A stretch of DNA of 41,397 bases from Phycisphaerales bacterium (GTDB taxonomy: Bacteria; Planctomycetota; Phycisphaerae; SM23-33; FEN-1343). Below are positions 1-7,028 of this stretch, in pieces. Every line of letters begins with the position of its first letter. Positions within the stretch are counted from its first letter, which is position 1. The DNA lies in contig PMYD01000115.1 in the NCBI GenBank assembly GCA_003171335.1, forward strand, positions 1-41,397, in the 5' to 3' direction. The notes below the pieces were generated by a model, which did no database searches, was not told the origin of the DNA, and saw nothing but the letters and a program-made list of their open reading frames with translations. The position numbers and the translations under genes are program-made.

Positions 1-23
1 AAAACTATCGGAAACGATTGACA

Positions 24-665
24 ATGGCGGGCGGGAAAGGCAATCCCAACCGAATGAGCCGGCTGCGTGAGCCGGTTAACCCGCTAAACAGATACTACAT
101 AAATGAGCAGATGCGGGAGTGGTCAACTCGACTTCGGGACGACCTGATGATTCTTCCGCCGGCGAGCAACCGGCTCGCGTCGGCAATTTCGGTCGAAGTT
201 GCTGGCCTGTCCGCTGAGGCCAAGCAAAGAATCCGAGATACCTCGCCCATCCCGTTGGAGGCACGAATCGAGGAACTTCTAGCGTTTCAGGGATGGATGG
301 ACCTGGTCCGACAGTCTGGTCCCCCTCCGGTTGTAGTTCGCGCCCAAGTAATCACTCAGAACTACATCTGCTTCGTTTATTTGGGGGAAGCGTGCTTCAA
401 GGTCTTGGGCAAGGAACTTCCCAGTGGTTCAGTTGCAAAGAAATGCTGCAAATTCCTGACGGATAACCCGGTTAGGGCCTTTAGAAATGCGATAGCGCAT
501 TCAAACTGGCGGCACTTGCCTGATTTCTCTGGGTTGGAGTTCTGGGCAAAGAAAGGTGGTGCGGAAGATGAACCGCCGACAAAATTCGTTGTTCTCCAGC
601 AAGACCTTTCCTTTTGGCAGGCGGTAGCCCGATGCACGGCATATTCGAGTTTCCTCAGCTTATAG
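24..665 (+). CDS. HEPN-like hypothetical protein
   Basis: Hypothetical protein of 213 residues, read from the ATG at 24; a TTG six bases upstream is possible. I do not recognise a named family. The visible clue is R154-N155-A-I-A-H159 in a helical context, which fits the R-x4-6-H active-site signature of HEPN domains. Many HEPN proteins are RNases in toxin-antitoxin, abortive infection or RNA-processing systems. The rest is helical and soluble, without signal peptide or membrane segment. No nucleotidyltransferase (MNT) partner gene is adjacent, but a VapBC pair follows about 100 bases downstream, so the small region looks like accessory toxin-type genes. Base composition is lower in GC than the housekeeping genes nearby, consistent with acquisition. 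The HEPN assignment is inference from one short motif; that the frame is a gene is more secure. Confidence 0.55.
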   Translation: MAGGKGNPNRMSRLREPVNPLNRYYINEQMREWSTRLRDDLMILPPASNRLASAISVEVAGLSAEAKQRIRDTSPIPLEARIEELLAFQGWMDLVRQSGPPPVVVRAQVITQNYICFVYLGEACFKVLGKELPSGSVAKKCCKFLTDNPVRAFRNAIAHSNWRHLPDFSGLEFWAKKGGAEDEPPTKFVVLQQDLSFWQAVARCTAYSSFLSL

Positions 666-712
666 CGATTCGAAACAACGCGGCCCCGTCCGGCGATTCA
701 AGAAGAGATATG

Positions 713-741
713 TTGACACGCCAGCGAGCGCAGGGTAGAAT
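713..741 (+). promoter_or_regulatory. sigma70-type promoter of the vapBC pair
   Basis: A perfect TTGACA (713-718) is followed after 17 bases by TAGAAT (736-741). The antitoxin start lies 30 bases further on, giving a short leader. Seen directly; transcription is inferred. Confidence 0.7.
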
Positions 742-758
742 GTGTGAGAGTTACACAT
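740..758 (+). promoter_or_regulatory. Candidate autoregulatory operator of vapBC
   Basis: Inverted repeat ATGTGT-N7-ACACAT starting in the last bases of the -10 box and covering the transcription start. VapBC complexes usually repress their own promoter by binding such palindromes through the antitoxin, so this is the obvious candidate site. Confidence 0.5.
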
Positions 759-770
759 AGGAGCCAGGCT

Positions 771-977
771 ATGCCGACCAATCTGGCAATCGACGATCGG
801 CTGCTTCTCAAGGCCAAGCGCATCGGTGGTTTCCATACGAAGAAAGAGACCGTGACGGTGGCCCTGGAGGAGCTGATTGCCCGGCGCGAACAACGCAAGA
901 TCCTCAAGGCCTTAGGGACCTTCGATTTCCGCAAGGAGTGGGACTACAAGAAGGACCGGCGTGAACATCGTCATTGA
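771..977 (+). CDS. vapB: VapB-type antitoxin
   Basis: Antitoxin of 68 residues for the PIN-domain toxin that overlaps it. It starts MPTNLAIDDRLLLKAKRIGG, the short beta strand plus helix layout of VapB/Arc-type ribbon-helix-helix antitoxins (DUF2191-like). It continues with a second helix (KKETVTVALEELIARRE) and ends with a basic tail (KKDRREHRH) that should wrap the toxin. The ATG at 771 is preceded by GGAG at 760-763 and is preferred over an in-frame GTG at 744, which lies inside the operator. Its last 17 bases overlap the toxin gene, implying translational coupling. A perfect promoter and a palindrome lie just upstream. Confidence 0.85.
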   Translation: MPTNLAIDDRLLLKAKRIGGFHTKKETVTVALEELIARREQRKILKALGTFDFRKEWDYKKDRREHRH

Positions 978-1380
978 CACATCGGTCTGGTCCCTGGTCT
1001 TGCGCCGGGATCGGGTGGACGAACGCCAGGAGCATGTTCGGACCTTTCGAGCCTGTATCGAGGCTGGGCACGGGTTGTTTCTGTTGGGGCCAATCCTCCA
1101 GGAGTTGCTGGATGGCCTTCGGTCCCCAAAACAGTTCGCCCGGCTGCTGTCCGTGCTGGAGCCATTCCCCCTGGCGCCGCTGGGGGGAGAAACGTACATC
1201 CTGGCGGCCCGGATGTGCAATGACTGTCGCAAGAAGGGCATCCAGGCGGGTCAGACTGATTTCCTCATCGCCGCCGCCTGCGTGGAATCGGGCTATCCGC
1301 TTCTGACCGCGGACCAGGATTTTCATCGCATCGCCGCCTGCACGGAGCTTGTGCTGGTTCCGTCAGTTCTTCAAGAGTGA
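961..1380 (+). CDS. vapC: VapC-type PIN-domain ribonuclease toxin
   Basis: PIN-domain RNase toxin of 139 residues with a GTG start overlapping the antitoxin. The four acidic residues of the PIN metal site are visible: D6 (VIDTSVW), E48 (LQELLDG), D100 (QTDFLIAA) and D118 in TADQDF, so the nuclease should be active. VapC toxins cleave tRNA or rRNA and are neutralised by the cognate VapB. Length is normal for the family. The gene ends 12 bases before the convergent galE stop, with no room for a separate terminator. Function is firm at family level; the RNA target cannot be told from sequence. Confidence 0.92.
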   Translation: MNIVIDTSVWSLVLRRDRVDERQEHVRTFRACIEAGHGLFLLGPILQELLDGLRSPKQFARLLSVLEPFPLAPLGGETYILAARMCNDCRKKGIQAGQTDFLIAAACVESGYPLLTADQDFHRIAACTELVLVPSVLQE

Positions 1381-1392
1381 AGTGGCACTCGC

Positions 1393-2379
1393 TTATTTGT
1401 CGCCGTACCCGTTGGGATGCGTGCGGTGCCAGTTCCAGGCGTGGGCGACGATGGTCTCGATCTGCGGATACTGGGGACGCCACCCCAGTTCTTTCTGCGC
1501 CTTGGCGGATGAGGCGACCAGGCGTGCCGGGTCGCCCGCGCGGCGGGGGGCCAGGTCCGCCTGGATGGTCTTGCCCGTCACCTTGCGGCACGTCTCGATG
1601 ATCTGGCGGACACTGAAGCCCTCGCCATTGCCCAGGTTGTAGGCTTTGGCCGTGCCGGGTTCGATCACCTCGGCGGCCAGGCGGTGCGCCTCGGCCAGGT
1701 CCATCACGTGAATGTAATCGCGGGTACACGTGCCATCGGGCGTCTCGTAGTCATCGCCGAAGATTTTGACGCCGGGCCGTTTGCCCAGCGGAACCTGCAG
1801 CACCAGGGGGATCAGGTGCGTCTCGGGGCTGTGGTCCTCGCCGATGCCGCCGGCCGGGTCGGCCCCGGCGACATTGAAGTACCGCAGCGCCACGCACCCC
1901 AGCCCATAGGCCGCGGCGTACGCCCGCAGCATGTACTCCACGCACAGCTTGCTGGCGCCGTACGGGTTGATTGGTTCAAGCCGGTCGGTCTCCTCGATGG
2001 GCACGCGCTCGGGCTGGCCGTACACGGCGGCGGTGGAGCTGAACACCATGCGCTTCACGCCCGCCTCGCGCATCGCCTCCAGGAGGGTCAGGCCGATGAG
2101 CGTGTTGTTACGGAAATACTTGTCCGGCTGCACAACGCTCTCGCCGGCCTCGATGAAGGCGGCCAGGTGAATGACCAGGTCGATCTTGTGCTGGCGCATC
2201 GCGGCCACCAGCGCTGCGCGGTCGCCGCCATTGGCCTTCACCAGCGCTACAGCGCCGATGGCCTGCGCGTGGCCCTTGCACAGGTCGTCAAACGCGATGC
2301 ACGTGTGCCCATGGCGGGTCATCACCCGCAGAATGTGGGAGCCGATGTAGCCCGCGCCGCCGATGACCAGAACATTCAT
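1393..2379 (-). CDS. galE: UDP-glucose 4-epimerase
   Basis: GalE interconverts UDP-glucose and UDP-galactose with bound NAD, feeding galactose metabolism and surface polysaccharide synthesis. The 328-residue protein has the N-terminal Rossmann signature GGAGYIGSH (residues 7-15), the serine segment SSTAAVYG (114-121) and the catalytic Y140-x3-K144 in NPYGASK, followed by a typical NAEGADP-like stretch (NVAGADP) of the substrate domain. Length and motif order are those of short-chain extended epimerases. GAGGGA lies just upstream of the ATG. It stands alone, convergent with the toxin gene, and no other gal genes are present. Confidence 0.95.
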   Translation of the reverse strand: MNVLVIGGAGYIGSHILRVMTRHGHTCIAFDDLCKGHAQAIGAVALVKANGGDRAALVAAMRQHKIDLVIHLAAFIEAGESVVQPDKYFRNNTLIGLTLLEAMREAGVKRMVFSSTAAVYGQPERVPIEETDRLEPINPYGASKLCVEYMLRAYAAAYGLGCVALRYFNVAGADPAGGIGEDHSPETHLIPLVLQVPLGKRPGVKIFGDDYETPDGTCTRDYIHVMDLAEAHRLAAEVIEPGTAKAYNLGNGEGFSVRQIIETCRKVTGKTIQADLAPRRAGDPARLVASSAKAQKELGWRPQYPQIETIVAHAWNWHRTHPNGYGDK

Positions 2380-2554
2380 AGAGTCCCTCAGTCTTTCCGC
2401 TGAAGGTGCGACATTATAGGTCGTGCAGCGCGGGTTTCAATGATGAGCCGCTGGCAGGAGGCGTGGTCGATGGCTGAGGGGTCGGGGCGAAGCTATGTGC
2501 TCCTGAATCGAATGCCCTTACATCACGACGGGGGGCTTATCGAAAGAATACCAC

Positions 2555-2582
2555 TTGACAAGCGGAGAAATGTGGATAGAAT
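2555..2582 (+). promoter_or_regulatory. sigma70-type promoter upstream of the palindrome array
   Basis: TTGACA (2555-2560), 16 bases, TAGAAT (2577-2582), in an AT-rich stretch that contrasts with its surroundings. It would start a transcript near 2590 that runs through the palindrome array toward the 7TM gene at 3123, giving a leader of roughly 530 bases. I see no convincing gene between 2590 and 2820. Confidence 0.55.
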
Positions 2583-2820
2583 ATTCTAACTAACGAGCCT
2601 GAACATCGCGTGTCTATAGCATAAGACTACTGGAAATGAGTATTCCATGTACTTTAATTCGGTTGCGTTTGCCAGTTTGGATGTGTAAGAGAATGATCTT
2701 CGATTCTGCAAACTGCCACGAGAGTTATGATAAGATACTGCAAAAGCACTAATTATGCCTTCTTTGCCTCAGGCGGCTTGGATTCCTTCCTGCGGCGGTC
2801 CAAGCCAATGGTTCCGGTCT

Positions 2821-3063
2821 CAACTGGTGAATTTCACCAGTTGACACCCTCTGGGGCAGGTGAAAGGGCTGATCGCCGCTCCGACAATTTGACCGCAACT
2901 GGGGAATTTCACCAGTTTGCTACCTTCCGGGCAGGTGCAAGGGCAGATCGCCGCCCCGGCATCCTGATCCCAACTGGTGAATTTCACCAGTTGACCCGCC
3001 TCCGGGCAGGCGCTGATCGCCGCCCCGGCAGCTTGGCCTCAACTGGTGAATTTCACCAGTCGC
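2821..3063. repeat. Array of four GAATTTC-centred palindromes, about 75-base period
   Basis: Four copies of a palindrome with core TGGTGAATTTCACCA begin at 2821, 2896, 2971 and 3040. Three carry the extended form CAACTG...CAGT. The intervals are 75, 75 and 69 bases and the spacers are related to each other (gggcaggtg...gatcgccgc...), so whole units were duplicated. The 75-base period keeps one reading frame open through the array, which makes a long but unconvincing N-terminal extension of the next gene. The same core recurs at 16427-16552 with different spacers. Confidence 0.85.
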
Positions 3064-3122
3064 CTGCCCGGCCCCTGGTGAATAGAACCTTCCTCTGGGA
3101 AAGTCGTTGCGGTATCCTCACC

Positions 3123-3935
3123 ATGCTCGACAGCCGATGGTTTTTCGGTCCCAACGGAGGCCGCTTGGTATACGAAACCCGCAAGGTGGTTGGAGTTGCC
3201 GCGGCGATGTTCGCCCTGGCGGCAGCGCTGGTGGCGCTGCGGGTGCTGCTTGCCGGGCCGGCCGGCGGCCAATCGCCGGCGGCCACCGGCTGGCTGGCCG
3301 TGCTGGACCTGACCCGCCTGCCGGCCGGTGAGCAGGAGGTCCTGGCTGTGCTACTGTTGCTGCCGGCCGGGGCGCTGCTGACGGCCGTGGTGCGGAACAT
3401 CATCGGCGTGGCCACCTTCGGCACCTTCGCCCCGGTGCTGCTGGCGTTGAGTTTCGTGTATAGCGATGCCCGCTCGGCGGCGGTCGTCTTCGGCGTGGTG
3501 ATGCTGGTGGGTTTGGTGGGCCGGTGGCTCCTGGGCCGCTTGCGTCTGCTGATGGTGCCGCGGCTGGGCGTGCTGCTGGCGCTGGTGGTGCTGGGGCTGG
3601 CGCTGGCCGTGTCGGTGCTGCATCAGTTTGGCAGCCCGGCGGACCGCTACGCCATCATCCTGCCCCTGGTGGCCACGACGATGCTGGTGGAGCGGTTTTA
3701 CGTCTGCTGGGAAGAGGATGGCGCCCGCCTGGCCTGGAGCCTGATGCTCGGCACCTTGGCTGTGGCGGCCGGCTGCCTGGGCCTGCTAAAATCGCCCGTG
3801 CTGGGCCGGCTGCTGGTGCGCTTCCCCGAAGCGCTGCTGGCCCTGGCGGCGGCCATGCTGCTGCTGGGCCGGTATTCCGGCTACCGGCTGAGCGAACTGG
3901 TGCGGTTTCGAGACTTGCGTGAATTGCGGCCGTGA
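3123..3935 (+). CDS. Seven-transmembrane protein of the 7TM_transglut type
   Basis: Polytopic inner-membrane protein of about 270 residues. It resembles the C-terminal 7TM half of the UUP1-like proteins described as inactive transglutaminase fused to 7 TM helices. The segment LTAVVRNIIGVATFGTFAPVLLAL and the ending GYRLSELVRFRDL are the recognisable parts. At least seven hydrophobic stretches are visible, the first at about residues 23-44. In the usual protein a periplasmic transglutaminase-like domain sits before the helices. Here only a short loop (about 45-65) is left, so the enzyme-like domain is missing or is encoded elsewhere. The next gene is the ATP-grasp protein that normally accompanies this family, which supports the assignment. 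The ATG at 3123 has no strong ribosome-binding site, and the open frame extends back into a palindrome array, so the start is uncertain. Confidence 0.75.
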   Translation: MLDSRWFFGPNGGRLVYETRKVVGVAAAMFALAAALVALRVLLAGPAGGQSPAATGWLAVLDLTRLPAGEQEVLAVLLLLPAGALLTAVVRNIIGVATFGTFAPVLLALSFVYSDARSAAVVFGVVMLVGLVGRWLLGRLRLLMVPRLGVLLALVVLGLALAVSVLHQFGSPADRYAIILPLVATTMLVERFYVCWEEDGARLAWSLMLGTLAVAAGCLGLLKSPVLGRLLVRFPEALLALAAAMLLLGRYSGYRLSELVRFRDLRELRP

Positions 3936-3959
3936 CAACGGCCGGGAAAGACGTTAATC

Positions 3960-4113
3960 GGTTAATCCGTTAATCGGAAAAGGCGAATAAATAGGCACAT
4001 AGGAAATAGAGTGTCGTATCCGAATTCCGGCCTTTTCCAATTAACCAATTAACGGATTAACCAAGAGCGAGCGACGAAGTCCTGCGAAGCCTTGGCGAAG
4101 CAGGAAGCGAGCG
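3960..4113. repeat. Interrupted inverted repeat plus small palindrome
   Basis: The arm at 3960-3984 (GGTTAATCCGTTAATCGG then AAAAGGC) matches the reverse complement of 4030-4062, except for an extra repeat of the word AATTAACC in the right arm. Directly after it, 4063-4113 holds a GC-rich palindrome built on CCTGC...GCAGG and GCGAGCG words. It fills most of the 188-base gap between the 7TM gene and the ATP-grasp gene. Confidence 0.7.
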
Positions 4114-4123
4114 GACGGTCTTT

Positions 4124-5044
4124 ATGACTTGGCGTTTCTGGGCCTGGCCGTGGGAGCTGGCACGCTGCGGCGTGCTGGGCATCAACGCGCGCAACCTGGA
4201 AATGCTGCTGGAACTGAACCCCCGCGAGCTGTGCGGCCTGGTGGATGACAAGGCGGCCACGAAGGAGATCTGCCGCCAGCAGGGGATCGCCACCCCGGCG
4301 ACGTACGCCATCGTGGAGCGATTCAGCCAGCTCGATCCGTTGGTCGCCGCGCTGGACCAGCGACAGGAGTTCGTGATTAAACCCGCCCGCGGGGCCGGCG
4401 GCCGGGGAATCCTGGTCATCGCCGGCCGCGATGGCGGAGATTACCTCACGGCCGGCGGCCTGAAAGTCTCGCCGCCGGAGCTGCGCGATCATGTGGCGCG
4501 AATCCTGGCCGGCTTGCACAACGCCGCCGGCCAGGGCGACAAGGCGATCGTCGAGGCGCGGATTCGCCCGCACCCGGCGTTCGCCGAGATATCCGCCGGC
4601 GGCACGCCGGATGTGCGGATCGTGCTTCAGTCGCGACATCCGCTGTCGGCCATGCTGCGTCTGCCGACGAGCCAATCCGGCGGCCGCGCCAATCTGCACC
4701 AGGGCGCTGTGGGCGTGGGCATCGATGTGGCCACCGGCGCCACCACGCTGGCCGTGCATCACGGAAGGCGGACCCTCCGCCATCCCGACACGGGCGCGGA
4801 GCTTTCCGGGCGAATCATCCCGCACTGGCAGGCGGCGGTGGAAATGGCCAGAAGGCTGACAGCGGCCCTGGGCCTCGGGTATCTTGGCGTGGACCTGGTG
4901 CTGGACAGGGACCAGGGCGCCATGGTGCTGGAGGCCAACGCCCGCCCGGGGTTGGCGATCCAGATTGCGAATCGACACGGCCTGCGCAGGGCGGCGGCAG
5001 GCTTTTCCGTGCCGGCGGCCGCGCCGGCGACGTACGGAGGGTAG
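4124..5044 (+). CDS. ATP-grasp alpha-L-glutamate ligase-like protein
   Basis: Predicted ATP-grasp ligase of 306 residues, related to RimK-like glutamate ligases and to the family that sits beside 7TM/inactive-transglutaminase proteins (TIGR02291-like). Visible features are the N-terminal GVLGINARN and LVDDKAATKEI motifs, the glycine-rich ATP loop KPARGAGGRGILVI near residues 86-99, and the Mg-ATP-binding end YLGVDLVLD...VLEANARPGLAIQIANR near 250-285. Members presumably join an amino acid to a carboxylate through an acyl-phosphate, but the substrate is unknown. It follows the 7TM gene on the same strand; the usual third partner, a RimK-associated zinc protease, is not present here. The start at 4124 lacks a clear ribosome-binding site. 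Confidence 0.82.
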   Translation: MTWRFWAWPWELARCGVLGINARNLEMLLELNPRELCGLVDDKAATKEICRQQGIATPATYAIVERFSQLDPLVAALDQRQEFVIKPARGAGGRGILVIAGRDGGDYLTAGGLKVSPPELRDHVARILAGLHNAAGQGDKAIVEARIRPHPAFAEISAGGTPDVRIVLQSRHPLSAMLRLPTSQSGGRANLHQGAVGVGIDVATGATTLAVHHGRRTLRHPDTGAELSGRIIPHWQAAVEMARRLTAALGLGYLGVDLVLDRDQGAMVLEANARPGLAIQIANRHGLRRAAAGFSVPAAAPATYGG

Positions 5045-5095
5045 GAGCGACTGGCTTTTTTGAGCGGCCGATCGGGCCGGCTCATGGAGACGATT

Positions 5096-6487
5096 ATGGC
5101 GCTGCATTTTGACAAGGGCTCGCGGACGTTCTACAACAACCTGCGCCCCACGCAACTGGAGGATGTGGCCAAGCCCAACCTGTACCGGGACATCTTCCCG
5201 TACACCCAGTTCCCCAAGATTCCCTTCAGCGGCGAGCGCGTGCCCACGTTCATTCCGGAAGAAACGTGGATCACCGACACCACCTTCCGCGATGGCCAGC
5301 AGGCCTGCGCGCCCTTCACGGTGGCGCAAACCGTGGACCTGTTCAAGTTCCTGCACCGGCTGGCGGGCGAGCGCGGGCTGATCCGCCAGAGCGAGTTCTT
5401 CCTTTATTCCAACAAGGACCGCCAGGCGGTCGAGAAGTGCATGGAGCTGGGCTACGCCTTCCCGCAGGTCACCGGCTGGATCCGCGCGGTGAAGAACGAC
5501 TTTACCCTGGTGCGCGACATGGGGCTCAAGGAGACGGGCATCCTGACCTCGTGCAGCGACTACCACATCTTCCTGAAGCTCCGCCGCACGCGGGCCCAGG
5601 CGATGGAGATGTACCTGGATATCGTCAAGTCCGCGCTCGATAACGGCATCACGCCGCGCTGCCACTTCGAGGATATCACGCGGGCGGATTTCGACGGGTT
5701 TGTCGTGCCCTTCTCCGTCGAGCTGATGAAGCTCGCCGCCCAGTACGACACGCCGGTAAAAATCCGCATGTGCGACACGCTGGGCTTCGGCGTGCCCTAC
5801 GTGGGAGCCGACCTGCCGCGCAGCGTGGCCAAGATCACCTATCGTCTGCACCGCCAGGCGGGCGTGCCCAGCGAATGGCTGGAATGGCACGGCCACAACG
5901 ATTTTCACATGGTGCTGGCCAACGCCACCACGGCCTGGATGCACGGCTGCGCCGCCGCCAACGGCACGCTGCTATCGATCGGCGAGCGCACGGGCAACCC
6001 GCCCATCGAGGGCCTGGTGGTTCAGCACGCCCAGCTCTGGGGCGAGATGGAGGGCGTCGATTACGGCGCCATCACCGAGATGGCCGACTACTTCCGCAAG
6101 GAGATCGGCTACGACATTCCGCCGCGCTACCCGCTGGTGGGGCGCGACTTCAACGTCACCCGCGCGGGCATTCATGCCGACGGGCTCTTGAAGAGCGAGG
6201 AGATTTACAACCCCTTCGACACGGAGCGCATTTTGAATCGCCCGGTCCGCGTGGCCCTGACGGACAAGAGCGGCATCGCCGGCGTGCAGCACTGGGTGCA
6301 GTCGTATTACGAAGTGGATGGCAGCGGGCAGCTCAATAAGGCTGACCCCCGCCTGCGCCAGATCGCCGATTGGATCGACCGCCAGTACGAGGATGGCCGC
6401 ATGGCCGCGATCAGCGATGAGGAGATGGATCAGCGGGTCGGCGAGGCGTTTGGCGCGGCCGCCAAGCGCCGGCCGGAAACGAAGTAG
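5096..6487 (+). CDS. HMGL-family acyltransferase, probable (Re)-citrate synthase
   Basis: A 463-residue enzyme of the isopropylmalate/homocitrate synthase superfamily (HMGL-like TIM barrel), which condenses acetyl-CoA with a 2-oxo acid. The catalytic-metal segment is WITDTTFRDGQQA, with HFEDITRAD and the HGHND metal-binding histidines further on, then GERTGNPPIEGLV. The N-terminal NLYRDIFPYTQFPKI stretch and the RQSEFFLYSNKDRQAVEKC segment match, from memory, the anaerobe subgroup that includes the (Re)-citrate synthase of Clostridium kluyveri, not LeuA. I therefore propose citrate formation from oxaloacetate. A 2-isopropylmalate or homocitrate synthase role is the alternative. No leu or lys pathway genes are adjacent. 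The ATG at 5096 has GGAG six bases upstream. Confidence 0.75.
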   Translation: MALHFDKGSRTFYNNLRPTQLEDVAKPNLYRDIFPYTQFPKIPFSGERVPTFIPEETWITDTTFRDGQQACAPFTVAQTVDLFKFLHRLAGERGLIRQSEFFLYSNKDRQAVEKCMELGYAFPQVTGWIRAVKNDFTLVRDMGLKETGILTSCSDYHIFLKLRRTRAQAMEMYLDIVKSALDNGITPRCHFEDITRADFDGFVVPFSVELMKLAAQYDTPVKIRMCDTLGFGVPYVGADLPRSVAKITYRLHRQAGVPSEWLEWHGHNDFHMVLANATTAWMHGCAAANGTLLSIGERTGNPPIEGLVVQHAQLWGEMEGVDYGAITEMADYFRKEIGYDIPPRYPLVGRDFNVTRAGIHADGLLKSEEIYNPFDTERILNRPVRVALTDKSGIAGVQHWVQSYYEVDGSGQLNKADPRLRQIADWIDRQYEDGRMAAISDEEMDQRVGEAFGAAAKRRPETK

Positions 6488-6499
6488 CGGCCTGCACGC

Positions 6500-6967
6500 C
6501 TACTCCGGAACGAGCTCGTAGAGCCCGTGGCCGACGTAACGCAACCTGCCCTGGCGGACGAGTTCCTGCCAGACCGCATCAGGCCATTCGTTCGGCGGCG
6601 TGATGGCAGTGCGGCGGGGGCTGGCGCCCTTGGACAGCGGGCTGTGGCCCAGCTTGGATTCATCGTCGAGCTGCGTCAGCGCCTGCCGCTTGCGAAAGGC
6701 CTTGAGCGCGTGGTGGAGCGTTTGGGCCTCGGGCGGCGGTTCCGTGGGCACGCCGCCGGGGGCGCGAAGCTGCTCGAGCAGCTCGGCCAGGCGGGCCGGA
6801 TCGCGCATGCCGACCACGCCGGTGATGCGGCCGGCGGGCAGGCCCGTCGTCGAGAGCAGCTTGAACACCTGCTTCCACTGGTCGCCGGCCCGGCGCGGGT
6901 CAGGAAACGCGCGAATCGCGGTCAGCAGGTCGTCCAGCTTGGTCATGGTGGTTGGATCGGCGGTCAT
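6500..6967 (-). CDS. Hypothetical protein
   Basis: A 155-residue soluble protein that I do not recognise. An N-terminal region of about 60 residues (KLDDLLTAIRAFPDPRRAG...GRITGVVGMRDPARLAELL) looks helical. It is followed by a proline-rich linker near 75-85, a basic segment (ALKAFRKRQALTQLDDESKLGHSPLSKG), and a C-terminal part (EWPDAVWQELVRQGRLRYVGHGLYELVPE) that reads like a small winged-helix or wHTH tail. It is convergent with the citrate-synthase-like gene, with 12 bases between the stops. Translation may start at the ATG at 6967 or at an internal methionine seven codons later (MTKLDD). Codon bias and clean boundaries support a real gene; the function is unknown. Confidence 0.6.
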   Translation of the reverse strand: MTADPTTMTKLDDLLTAIRAFPDPRRAGDQWKQVFKLLSTTGLPAGRITGVVGMRDPARLAELLEQLRAPGGVPTEPPPEAQTLHHALKAFRKRQALTQLDDESKLGHSPLSKGASPRRTAITPPNEWPDAVWQELVRQGRLRYVGHGLYELVPE

Positions 6968-7028
6968 GGTGTCACCCTTTCATGCGTGGGCTGCTCCATT
7001 GTGCGACCTCGTATATCGAGCTCGCGCC

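Noticed and set aside
2727-3122. N-terminal extension of the 7TM protein through the palindrome array
   Set aside because: The extra residues are translated repeats (TGEFHQ copies) and do not fit the family, so the start at 3123 is preferred.
4049-5944. 631-codon minus-strand frame opposite the ATP-grasp and citrate-synthase-like genes
   Set aside because: It is antisense to two well-recognised proteins. Long antisense frames are expected at this GC content, as are those at 6600-8573, 8420-9802 and 20866-23460.
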